DNA from: Nostoc sp. C052 | Lineage (GTDB): Bacteria > Cyanobacteriota > Cyanobacteriia > Cyanobacteriales > Nostocaceae | Reading direction: 5' to 3' | Assembly: GCF_013393905.1 (NCBI RefSeq) | Contig: NZ_CP040272.1 | Coordinates: forward strand, 5,266,001-5,330,000 | Length of the DNA: 64,000 bases | Shown here: piece by piece, positions 7,980 through 16,810 of the stretch | Position numbering within the stretch: position 1 is the first letter of the stretch | Layout: the number at the start of each line of letters is the position of its first letter | Position numbers and translations under genes: made by a program | Notes under the pieces: model-generated | The model's database searches: none | What the model saw: the letters and a program-made list of their open reading frames with translations, nothing else | Told to the model about the DNA's origin: nothing

Positions 7980-10900
7980 TCACCTACCAGAACACAAAGC
8001 GCGATCGCCCCTGGCGTTGGCGGAGCCATCGCTATTCATTATCTTTTGATTAGTCTGCAAATAATCATGGAGCAAATGGCAACCCTGCGCTAGTAATTTT
8101 TCTAGCTGGATATCTGCCAAATTCTGTAAAATCACCGTACCGTTAGCACTTCCCGCAGCCAAAGTTTTGCCGTCATGGCTGAAAGTGACGCTGGTTAACT
8201 CATCCTTATAACCTTTCAAAGCAATCAGCAACGTCCCTTCTCGGTTCCAAAGCCTCACGTTGTCATCACTGCTGGCTACCAGAGTCTTACCATCGGGGCT
8301 AAAACTGACACTGATGAAACTATCGCCATCTCCCGTGAGATTATTTAGTAATTCACCGTCTCGGCTCCAAATCTTCACTGTACTATCAATACTAACTGAA
8401 GCGATCGCCTGACTATCAGGCGACCAAGCAACCCCATTTACCCGGCGGATATGACCAGTTAATGTGTATAGCAATTTACCATTGACACTCCAGATTTTCA
8501 CGGTTTTATCATCGCTGGCTGAGGCTAGCAACTTGCCATCAGGACTAAAGCTGACCCAATTCACCGCATCTTGATGTCCCTGCAAGGTGTTGAGAAGTTT
8601 ACCGTCGCGACTCCAAAGTTTGACTGTTTTATCTTTACTAGCTGAAGCTATGACTTGACCATCAGGCGACCAAGCTACACCCAAGACGGCATCATTATGA
8701 CTCTGTAAGGTGTTGAGTAATTGACCGTCATGACTCCAAAGTTTTACCGTTTTATCTTTACTAGCTGAGGCAATTACTTGACCGTCGGGGCTGAAACTAA
8801 CGCCCCAAACTTGACCTTTATGCCCTGTGAATATACGGAGAAGTTTACCGTCTCGACTGAAAAGTTTTACAGTTTTATCACGGCTTGCTGCTGCTAAGGT
8901 GCGATCGCCTGGGCTAAAACTAATGCTAGTTACCCAGTCATCATTATCAGCTTTGGGCTTTCGCAATAACACATCGTCCCAATGCCAAAGTTTAATAGTT
9001 TTGTCCCGACTGGCGGAAGCCAGGGTGCGACCGTCTGGGCTGAAACTGACGCTATTCACCCAATTATTATGTCCTTTTAGGGTTCCCAGCAACAGACCTT
9101 CAGAACTCCAAAGTTTGATTGTCTCATCGGTACTTGCAGAAGCGATCGTTTTGCCATCGGAGCTAAAACTGACGCTGGTAACTCCAGCACTATGCCCCGA
9201 TAAGGTTCGCAGTAGCTTACCATTCAGATTCCACAGTTTGATTGTCTGGTCTAAACTAGCAGAAGCAATAGTTTGACCATCGGGCGACCAAGCTACACTT
9301 AAGACTGCATCTTCATGTCCCTGCAAAGTATTGAGTAATTTCCCGTCCCGACTCCACAGTTTCACCGTCTTGTCAGCACTCCCAGAAGCTAGGGTTTGTC
9401 CATCGGTTGACCAAGCCACACCCAAAACTGCACGGTTATGTCCCTGCAAAGTATTGAGTAATTTCCCGTCCCGACTCCACAGTTTCACCGTCTTGTCGGT
9501 ACTCGCCGAAGCAATGATCTGACCATCAGGGCTAAAACTGACACTATTTACTACAGCTTGATGCCCTAATAGAGTAGCAAGCAATTGACCCTCTCGACTC
9601 CAAAGCTTCACCGTCTTGTCCTGACTGGCGGAAGCAAGGATTTGACTATCGGGGCTAAAACTGACGCTATTGACTACATCATCATGCCCCGACAAGGTTT
9701 TGACCAAGCTACCATCGGGATGCCAGAGTTTGATTGTATTATCCGCACTGGCTGAAGCAATTAAAGAGCGATCGCTGCTAAATGTAACGCTATTTACCCC
9801 AGATATATGTCCTTCTAAGCGGTTATACTCCCTTACCCCCGAAACTGCTTGATAAAGCGCCGTCTGCACTTGCTCTCTTGTATAGGAATCTACCCAGACT
9901 GTTTGTTGTAATTTTATCCCTGCTTTTAAACCTTCCTTTAAAGCATCAATACCTTTTTGTGAGGCAAAGAGGGCTTCACTGGATACACTCAGGGTTTTAA
10001 TTTCGCTATCTATTGCTGTGACTATAGAGACACTTAATCCTAATATGGCGAGAACGGAAGCTGTCAGGGCAATTTTCAGCGAACGATTTAATTTAGCTTC
10101 ACTGACCCTTTGTTGTTCTTGACTTTCTGCGAGTTTAGCTGTTAACTCTTTTTCTTTAAGTTCAGCTCGCAATTGCTCAATTTCTAACTGACCTAATTCT
10201 TCCCGCTTTTGCAACTCCCGCAATTCTGTTAATAAATCTAATCCTTGTTGAGTATGAGGAACTACGAATTTAGAACGCTGCTTATTTTGGAGTTCGCTTT
10301 TCAGTCGCTCAATCTCAGCTTTACTTTGTTCTACTTTGTAGCGTAGTTGATTAAGTTGTACCTGTAAGCTCGATTCTTGTTGTTGCAGGTAGCGAATCAA
10401 GTCTACTAAATAATCGTGAATCAGTTGATAGCGTTCTGGGACATCAGGAAAGAGAACTACTAAACCGGAACGAACTAAAATATCTAACACTAACTCTAAT
10501 TTGCCAGCATCTTCTAATTCTGCTAGCTGCGTCGCCAACTCAGCACGAGTTTTGAAAGGTCGATTGTTGCTTTCATCTGTTAATAAATATAAGACAAGTA
10601 ACGCGGCTCGTTCGTTTTCTGGGCCGCAGTCTTTAATCAGTTCCTTAAGATATCGTTCGATGAGTTTGTTGGGTCTATATGGCTGATATTCTTCTAGTGT
10701 AGTAATGCGCTCATCTTGAATTTGCGCTCCCACAACTTGTAATTCAATGGGGCGGACTTCTCCAAATTCGGTTGATAAATCTTCGATTAAGGCATCAATT
10801 AAAGCTGGTTCTAAATTAAACTGCGATCGCTCGGTCAATTTTCGGATAATTGCTTTGGCATATTCTGGCGAAAAATTATTTAACTGGTAGCGGATATGCT

Positions 10901-13142
10901 TGTCGAGAATATTATGATTAATCGCTTCTAGTGCCGAAAGATGTTTAAAGTCTAATAACCGATGTAAATAATCTTCTCGCAAGGAAAGGATAACTTTGAC
11001 AAAAGGTATATTCAGGCAATCACTAATAAACTTATCAAACTCTTGCTTTTGATTGCGATCGCTATAACCAAAGAAAAATTCTTCAAACTGGTCAAAAATT
11101 AAAACTGTGATCAGATGGTTGTCAGCATTTTCTTTTAGTTGTCGTAAAATTCTGAGGATGGTAACAGGTGTGTCAGAGTAGGGTAAAACTTCTGGTTCAA
11201 TGGCTACTTCTGGCTTAAGATCGGTATAGATGGCAAGGGATGCGTCACTAGACATCGCCTCACTTAAAGATTTCCCTAATTCCCGCGCCCAATCGGTGTA
11301 AACTTGCAGTACCACAGGTACGGCTATTTGATCGCCAATGGCTCGATTTTGCAGCGCTGGAACTAAACCCGCTGTAACGGTGGAACTCTTACCCACCCCT
11401 GACTGTCCGTGAATCACCGTCAACTTTTGATCGGCGCGGCTAATTCTGCCAATTAAATTATTAATATCACGCTCCCGACCAGAAGCAGCAATTTCTAAAG
11501 CAACGGTGCTACTTCCAGAAGGTGCCATCAATGCGGGGTTTGTCGCCTGTCTTTGAGGTTGCAAGCGTCCTGCGCCAATAAAAGCCCGAAAACCGTACTG
11601 CTGTTCAACAGAACGCCGTTTTTGTCGAATGCAATAGGCTTCTAGATAGCGCCCTTCTTCAAAGTATAGCGATCGCAGTGTCCGCAATAAGCGAATATAA
11701 CGATGGGCATCGTATTGATGGGCACTGTTTTCTAAGGCTGCTGGTAGTTCTTTTGTTGCTTTATCTAAGTATTCATGAGCTATTACTAGTTCACCTAAAT
11801 TCCGCTGTGCCTTCGCCAACACTAAATAGTAAATTTGCCCCAATAATAATGGAAATAAGCAGTTATAAGGGTCGTTGTGCTTTTGCGCCTCACCTAATTT
11901 CAGCAGTGATACATGTGCTAAAATACTCGCCTGTACCCACCGCGACTGCTGCACAGCCACTTGTGCGAGAAAACCGTAGTCACAAGCTAATTGGATTTGG
12001 CTACCATAAGTTTGATGTAACTCCAAAGAATTTTGAGCAACTGTCTGCAACTCGTCCCACTCTTGCAGATATTGCAAAACCTCTGCAAGTTGATTAATAA
12101 ATCCAGCCACTATATCTAAACGCCCAGCCACCTGCAAAATATTCAAGCACTGCTGAAAATAAGATTTAGCTGTATTCCAATGGCGGCGGTTTTCTGTTTG
12201 ATTTTGCTCTGCAAAACGGCAATAACACAGCCCAATATAAAACAATAAAATTCCCTGTCGCAGAAGTAGAGGAGATGGGCGATTAGGAGGCGTAAATGAA
12301 GAAAATACCCCCTCATCTCCCCCTGCTCCCCTGCTCCCCTGCTCCCTTGCTCCCTCAGTTTCCGCCAACTTTTGCCAAACTTGCAAGCTTTGCTGAAAAT
12401 GGCTTAAAGCTTGATTGATGCAATCGCTAATATAATTATCTAGACCAAAAACAAATTCTAAACTAGCGTATAGTTCTGGCTCTAAGGTAATACCACGATT
12501 GTGCAACTCTTTAATGGCAAAGTGGAGTTCATAGCTATGTTCCCAGACTTGCTCCACAGTGGAATAATGCTTTGCAACTTGCAGATTTTGATGTTGTGCA
12601 GCATCACTTAGTAACACCGTAGCAAATAAAGAGTCCGTTTCCTGTTGCAGAAATTGCAGCAGTGATTGAGTTGTCATTTCAAACCGAATCGGTGTCGCCG
12701 CCCAACTAGCAAAATCTGGTGCTAAACGGACTACCTTTTGCAATATTTCTTCATTCACCCACAAAATCATCGGAAATGGGTGACGTTTGCGAAATTCATC
12801 CCGAATATGATTAATAGACCTCAGTAAATCATCGATTCCATCTACTGACTCTAAACCCAAAATCATCAACGCCGATGGCGGATTAGCTTCGGTTAGCAGT
12901 TGTAAATGAATACTTGTGTAAAGACTTCTAGCATTATGTGGCAGAACGACCTTTAAAATTTGGTGTACTCCTGAAGAGAGTTCTTCGAGTCGTTGCAGCA
13001 TTCGCTCTTGCAAAGCTCGATAATTGCAGCACACCAAAACTAGAGAAAATTGACCACTAGAAAGGGTAATTGCTCTCCCTAAACTCCGCAAAGCCCGCTC
13101 ATTAGCTGCTCTGACATCTACTTGTGGGTGTCGTTCAACCAT
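7980..13142 (-). CDS. nSTAND NTPase with TPR-like region, membrane segment and 14 WD40 repeats
   Basis: A 1720-residue STAND ATPase. An N-terminal region of about 220 residues has no family I can name. Next comes an alpha-helical, TPR-like region (about 220-540). The P-loop NTPase has Walker A GQSGVGKSS (about 576-584) and Walker B LIFDQFEEFFF (about 680). A winged-helix-like segment follows, then a heptad coiled coil (about 920-1010) and a probable membrane helix (about 1020-1045). Fourteen WD40 repeats (about 1105-1670, each about 41 residues ending in KLW) are enough for two seven-bladed propellers. The C-terminal LLAQGCHLLHDYL motif is typical of cyanobacterial WD40-STAND proteins. Some repeats are identical at DNA level (9315-9374 equals 9438-9497). 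A GGGGAGCA repeat encodes EQGSRGA near residue 265. The gene overlaps its upstream ATPase by 25 bp. A signalling or defence role is inference. Confidence 0.9.
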   Translation of the reverse strand: MVERHPQVDVRAANERALRSLGRAITLSSGQFSLVLVCCNYRALQERMLQRLEELSSGVHQILKVVLPHNARSLYTSIHLQLLTEANPPSALMILGLESVDGIDDLLRSINHIRDEFRKRHPFPMILWVNEEILQKVVRLAPDFASWAATPIRFEMTTQSLLQFLQQETDSLFATVLLSDAAQHQNLQVAKHYSTVEQVWEHSYELHFAIKELHNRGITLEPELYASLEFVFGLDNYISDCINQALSHFQQSLQVWQKLAETEGAREQGSRGAGGDEGVFSSFTPPNRPSPLLLRQGILLFYIGLCYCRFAEQNQTENRRHWNTAKSYFQQCLNILQVAGRLDIVAGFINQLAEVLQYLQEWDELQTVAQNSLELHQTYGSQIQLACDYGFLAQVAVQQSRWVQASILAHVSLLKLGEAQKHNDPYNCLFPLLLGQIYYLVLAKAQRNLGELVIAHEYLDKATKELPAALENSAHQYDAHRYIRLLRTLRSLYFEEGRYLEAYCIRQKRRSVEQQYGFRAFIGAGRLQPQRQATNPALMAPSGSSTVALEIAASGRERDINNLIGRISRADQKLTVIHGQSGVGKSSTVTAGLVPALQNRAIGDQIAVPVVLQVYTDWARELGKSLSEAMSSDASLAIYTDLKPEVAIEPEVLPYSDTPVTILRILRQLKENADNHLITVLIFDQFEEFFFGYSDRNQKQEFDKFISDCLNIPFVKVILSLREDYLHRLLDFKHLSALEAINHNILDKHIRYQLNNFSPEYAKAIIRKLTERSQFNLEPALIDALIEDLSTEFGEVRPIELQVVGAQIQDERITTLEEYQPYRPNKLIERYLKELIKDCGPENERAALLVLYLLTDESNNRPFKTRAELATQLAELEDAGKLELVLDILVRSGLVVLFPDVPERYQLIHDYLVDLIRYLQQQESSLQVQLNQLRYKVEQSKAEIERLKSELQNKQRSKFVVPHTQQGLDLLTELRELQKREELGQLEIEQLRAELKEKELTAKLAESQEQQRVSEAKLNRSLKIALTASVLAILGLSVSIVTAIDSEIKTLSVSSEALFASQKGIDALKEGLKAGIKLQQTVWVDSYTREQVQTALYQAVSGVREYNRLEGHISGVNSVTFSSDRSLIASASADNTIKLWHPDGSLVKTLSGHDDVVNSVSFSPDSQILASASQDKTVKLWSREGQLLATLLGHQAVVNSVSFSPDGQIIASASTDKTVKLWSRDGKLLNTLQGHNRAVLGVAWSTDGQTLASGSADKTVKLWSRDGKLLNTLQGHEDAVLSVAWSPDGQTIASASLDQTIKLWNLNGKLLRTLSGHSAGVTSVSFSSDGKTIASASTDETIKLWSSEGLLLGTLKGHNNWVNSVSFSPDGRTLASASRDKTIKLWHWDDVLLRKPKADNDDWVTSISFSPGDRTLAAASRDKTVKLFSRDGKLLRIFTGHKGQVWGVSFSPDGQVIASASKDKTVKLWSHDGQLLNTLQSHNDAVLGVAWSPDGQVIASASKDKTVKLWSRDGKLLNTLQGHQDAVNWVSFSPDGKLLASASDDKTVKIWSVNGKLLYTLTGHIRRVNGVAWSPDSQAIASVSIDSTVKIWSRDGELLNNLTGDGDSFISVSFSPDGKTLVASSDDNVRLWNREGTLLIALKGYKDELTSVTFSHDGKTLAAGSANGTVILQNLADIQLEKLLAQGCHLLHDYLQTNQKIMNSDGSANARGDRALCSGR
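12319..12356 (-). repeat. GGGGAGCA octamer repeat inside the WD40 gene
   Basis: About four tandem units of GGGAGCA(G/A) lie in frame and encode AREQGSRGAGG between two helical repeats of the TPR-like region. It is the same repeat as in rsgA at 1421-1450. Confidence 0.8.
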
Positions 13143-14449
13143 GATTTAAATTTTTCCGTCTCGGCTAAAACTGGGTTGACGGCAAACCAAGCTCCTTGAT
13201 GATCGCGGTATTCAAATACAAATAGACTTCGCAAGAGAGTATGGTATTCTATATCACCTCTAACTCTCTGCTGTTGCACCACCTGAAAGATTAATTCCCA
13301 CTCCTGGGGATCGATGGCGTTAGCTCGGTAATCTCGCTGTCTTTGAATCACCAATTCGACACACTCCCGCTCAAAGGGTGGATCTTGTTCTCGCAGACAG
13401 TCAAACAGCAACCCTAGTAAGTCGCGTACATGACCACCACTAATCAAGCACAATCGATCTAAGGTTTCTAGACTATCAAACACTTCTGTAATTAAGCCTA
13501 ACCGATCGCTAGCTAAAATGTCTGGAAAAGCTCTAGCTAGTACCATTTGCCGTAACATTGTTAGCCCTTGCGGAAAAATCTCGCCAGAGCGCAGACGTAC
13601 AGGTATCATCGGCAAAACTTTTGGTGCAACTCCACCCCCCAAACGATGTTGAAGTTCGGCGCTATCGTTGGAAAAAGTCAAGGCTAGGGGGATAGTGTAG
13701 ACTACATGACAATTCAGTTTGCGTAATTGTTCACCACGCTGAATAAATAAATATTCTGGCAGCGATCGCCCCGATGGTAAAGGTCGAATTGCGACTCGAT
13801 CCAAGTTATCAACAATCACTACCAGTCCTTTTTTCCCCCTGGCTTTTAGTTGCTTAGTGGCAGGTTCTAGTAATTCTTGATTAATTGACTGTAAAATATT
13901 TGCTGTTCGCGGTTCTAGATAATCCCTTAGCCGCCGCCGCAATTGGGGACTTTCTTTAGTTTTAGCTGTAATTTTGGCAATTCCTACAGATAACTCTGCT
14001 TCTACCCCAAGTTCAATAGGCGTTTGCAGAAAATCGACAATTTCACCAAACAACTTGGTAAAATAGGTAGGTTTGAGCCTGATTTTCATCGCTTCTAAGC
14101 TTTCACTTACCTGTCCAGCGATCGCTAACAAAATATCAGTCACATCCACATCGGCCATTTCTAAGACGTGGGTAGACTCAAAGTAAACTACATGAAATTG
14201 CTCCACTTCTAACTCAGCTTGCAGCCGCAACAACTCCGTTGATTTTCCACAGCCGAGATGTCCGGTAAATAGCTGACAAGTTGGAGCATTTGGCGAGATT
14301 CGAGCGATCGTGCGCTGCAAAGCCTCGATGATTTTGCCACCCCGCACCGCAGCAAAATCGATATAGTACCTGCGATCGCTAGGGTTTCCTATAATTAGAG
14401 GTCTGCTCGGATTGCAAGCCTGATAAAATCTTTCTAAATCTAGGAGCAT
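13118..14449 (-). CDS. P-loop ATPase paired with the WD40-STAND protein
   Basis: A 443-residue ATPase. A short N-terminal segment (FYQACNPSRPL, then YYIDFAAVRG) precedes Walker A GHLGCGKSTE (about residues 62-71). Walker B is about 207-216 (GLVVIVDNLDRV). The layout resembles AAA/ORC-like or KAP-like NTPases used as switches, with an alpha-helical C-terminal domain (ISGGHVRDLLGLLFDCL). There is no signal peptide or membrane segment. The start ATG at 14449 is the first of the open frame and fits a conserved N-terminus. Its stop lies 25 bp inside the WD40-STAND gene, so the two are translationally coupled and probably work together, for example as sensor and regulator. The specific function is not known to me. 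Confidence 0.85.
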   Translation of the reverse strand: MLLDLERFYQACNPSRPLIIGNPSDRRYYIDFAAVRGGKIIEALQRTIARISPNAPTCQLFTGHLGCGKSTELLRLQAELEVEQFHVVYFESTHVLEMADVDVTDILLAIAGQVSESLEAMKIRLKPTYFTKLFGEIVDFLQTPIELGVEAELSVGIAKITAKTKESPQLRRRLRDYLEPRTANILQSINQELLEPATKQLKARGKKGLVVIVDNLDRVAIRPLPSGRSLPEYLFIQRGEQLRKLNCHVVYTIPLALTFSNDSAELQHRLGGGVAPKVLPMIPVRLRSGEIFPQGLTMLRQMVLARAFPDILASDRLGLITEVFDSLETLDRLCLISGGHVRDLLGLLFDCLREQDPPFERECVELVIQRQRDYRANAIDPQEWELIFQVVQQQRVRGDIEYHTLLRSLFVFEYRDHQGAWFAVNPVLAETEKFKSWLNDTHK

Positions 14450-15030
14450 AACTAATCAAGTTCACTCAGGAATGGGGATGAAAAAATTTATTAGATAAAT
14501 ATATTGATTTTAGGTAATTTATGCCTTATTTTAATCAAACTACTAACTAAACTAGCAGCATTCGGGATAATTGTTTATATCTATAGGAATCCGATTTGAT
14601 TACTGAACTTACTTGTGTAAGGAGGGAACTCTTAACTTGGAAGAAGGGAATAGACGTATACTGAGTTTTTTCACGTAATCAAATACGAGTCCTATATGTT
14701 CGATATAGCATATATTAATGGTGATGCTTGAGTTAAAGTAAGCAAAAATACTACTATAGCGATCCTCGATGAGTTGTGAAAATCGAGAGACTCAGATCCC
14801 CGACTTCGTAAAAGTTGTCGGGGATCTTATTGTTCACGAATGATTTAAGACTGCTATATAAGTATAAATAGCAAAAATATCTAATATCAAATAAGGTACT
14901 CTTATGAATATTAAAAATATCCAACACAAAAAAAGGTACTGTTAAGTACAATTTTGTCGTTCTTTTGAAAGGAACTTCTAAACAAAAGCAAATATACCAA
15001 TTACCTTTGTAATAACATCACTGGCGGTAA
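14450..15030. other. AT-rich spacer upstream of the STAND operon
   Basis: No gene is supported here. It should carry the promoter of the leftward ATPase-STAND operon next to 14450. It also holds the GATCCCCGAC hairpin (14794-14827). Confidence 0.4.
14794..14827. repeat. GATCCCCGAC...GTCGGGGATC hairpin repeat, copy 1
   Basis: An 11-bp perfect stem (AGATCCCCGAC / GTCGGGGATCT) with a 12-nt loop. The same hairpin is at 16768-16801, and a variant is at 32600-32635. This copy and the 32600 copy also share the flank CTTATTGTTC..GAATGATT. Confidence 0.8.
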
Positions 15031-15196
15031 AGGACTTTCAAATAAAAAAATATCCCAAAACTGGCGCAAAAATCCTCTCTATTTCTCTTCTCTCTGTGTT
15101 CTCTGCGCGGCAGTCGCTCATGGGGGAAACCCCCAAGACCGCGCTGCCTTGTCTCTATGGGTCGTTCCTTTGGATAATTTATTTCTTGGAAATCCC
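15031..15196. mobile_element. MITE-like element, copy A (TAA-flanked)
   Basis: The left end (A)GGACTTTCAAATAAAAAA and the right end TTTATTTCTTGGAAATCCC are imperfect inverted repeats of about 27 bp. TAA flanks both sides (15028-15030 and 15197-15199). The 110-bp interior has no transposase and includes the GCAGTCGCTCATGGGGGAAA hairpin (15110-15135). It is related to the element at 51839-51961. Confidence 0.65.
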
Positions 15197-15500
15197 TAAA
15201 GTTAAAAGTTCTCAAACTTGTACTATTGTGAATCGCGTTGCGCCGACGCATGTGGCCGCACAAGTAAAGTCCGCCCGCACGGACTAACGCCAAAATAGGG
15301 TTTCAAATTTAATCTGACGAGAGTAATAAAAGAGCGTTAGTGAGGTTTTGGCAAATGCAAAAAAATTTGCGATGGGCAAGCTACGAGCCAATCACTTAAT
15401 GGTAATGGAGAATGGGTAAGAGCGATCGCTAACTAAGCCACTATTACCAATTACCCGTTACCGATAATCAATTTATAACTTGCCATCGACTTTTGGAACC

Positions 15501-15845
15501 TTAATACTTCTTGGCAAGAGTTTTAGTGCCTGTATCAGTTTGCATAGATTGCTTGACAAGATTAGCCAGTTCGTCTAACTGGCTAATTGCTTCCGCACCT
15601 TCTAGCTTCATTAATTCGCGGTCATCCCGCATTTCCGTCCAAGTGATCCCGTAATCGGACACTAAAAAGCGAATTAGATGGTTATCACCCAAGCTAACCA
15701 TAAATGATGCACTATTCATTTGGTCGCCACAGGTGTAGCAAGACGCAGGATACCCACGCCGCTCAAGTACAACCGCCAATGCTTGCAGGTTCATTACCAA
15801 GTCTTGGACGAATTGTCGATGTTGATGTGCTAGTCTCAGAAACAC
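15501..15845 (-). CDS. DUF1815 family protein
   Basis: A 114-residue cytoplasmic protein of a family known only from cyanobacteria. I recognise the conserved segments MFLRLA.QHRQFVQDLVMNL, ERRGY.ASCYTCGDQM, and SLGDNHLIRFLVSDYGI followed by TWTEMRDDRELMKLEGAEAI. A CxxC pair (CYTC) is visible. The start is a GTG at 15845, which precedes the conserved N-terminus exactly. It is isolated, with repeat-rich spacers on both sides. Function is unknown. Confidence 0.93.
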   Translation of the reverse strand: MFLRLAHQHRQFVQDLVMNLQALAVVLERRGYPASCYTCGDQMNSASFMVSLGDNHLIRFLVSDYGITWTEMRDDRELMKLEGAEAISQLDELANLVKQSMQTDTGTKTLAKKY

Positions 15846-16760
15846 TTTTGTCCTCCAGACACCACAGTTATTTGAGTCTCTTTTATATTTTCTTTAGATT
15901 TTCTCATCCACTGGTATTGTAAACTATTCACTACAATTACCAGACAGATAATATTGAGTCGTTAATTGACTACCTTGTTTAGGGTAGCGGATCGGGGTTT
16001 TGAGGGCCGTATCAAACTATTCAGTTTGCAAATTCAAAATCTCGGACAGAATTGCTAAATTTAACTATATCTTTATACATTTCTGTCAGGGTAGATTCTT
16101 GCAAGAAGCGATCCGCTTTAAGAGTAACTTAAATTTAGCACTAGTCAAGTGCGGAAAAGCTACATATTTCGTTTTTATTGATGACATTTAGCCAAATTGA
16201 CTATAAGTAGAAGCTATGACATAGTTTTACGTCACTATAGTGTCTTTTACTCAGATATTTGCTCCATTCTCTTTCTACCGTAGATTTTGGTATAGACAAA
16301 TGATGAAGTATACCAAATTTATTCCTCCCGCATACATAAAGTTAAATAGATGACAGTGCAAATCTAATATTCCGTGCTAATAATAGGCTAACCGTAGCTC
16401 TTTACACAAACTTCACGTAATTGATAGACCAATAGGCTTGGGTTAGGAATAAGAATTAAATAACATACACCTGGTTTACCTCACCCTCAATCCCTCTCCT
16501 TATAAAGGCTACGGTATATACACAAGTCTGAAATAGTTTACTCACCTGGTTTTTCGTGTCAGTTTTACCCCACCCTAACCCTCCCCGTATGTATTGGCTA
16601 CGGTGTACACACAAGTCGTATATGCAAGGGTTTCAAGCTTTCTAGACCCAATAAATTGTCATTACGAGCAAAGCGAAGTAATCGCATAATCCCGTAGTTT
16701 TTGCGATTGCTTCGCTAGAGACAGAATAAAGTTTTGCATCTTTGAAAAAATTGAAATATG
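15846..16760. other. Long spacer between DUF1815 and pcrA, repeat-rich
   Basis: No supported gene. It contains the duplicated GGCTACGGT(A/G)TA(T/C)ACACAAGT unit (see next entry) and, at about 16660-16715, a degenerate ATTACGAGCAAAGCGAAGTA repeat followed by its partial inverse, TTGCGATTGCTTCGCTAG. The DUF1815 promoter should lie just right of 15846. Confidence 0.45.
16471..16622. repeat. Diverged tandem repeat around GGCTACGGTGTACACACAAG
   Basis: Two units start with ACCTGGTTT (16471 and 16548), run through a pyrimidine-rich CACCCT(C/A)A.CCCT block and end in GGCTACGGTATATACACAAG (about 16507-16526) and GGCTACGGTGTACACACAAG (about 16599-16618). The second unit carries extra sequence. Confidence 0.6.
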
Positions 16761-16801
16761 AAAAACAAGATCCCCGACTTCGTAAAAGTTGTCGGGGATC
16801 T
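16761..16801 (-). terminator. Probable rho-independent terminator of pcrA (GATCCCCGAC hairpin, copy 2)
   Basis: On the minus strand, 10 bp after the pcrA stop, AGATCCCCGAC and GTCGGGGATCT form an 11-bp stem followed by CTTGTTTTTC. The stem is a dispersed repeat here apparently used as a terminator. Confidence 0.65.
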
Positions 16802-16810
16802 GCGACCATA

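Noticed and set aside
8827..9852. Plus-strand frames of 60-149 codons within the WD40 region
   Set aside because: Antisense shadows of the repeated WD40 codons; the products are repetitive and unlike any family.
16000..16191. 63-codon frame near the DUF1815 spacer
   Set aside because: AT-rich chance frame with no family support.
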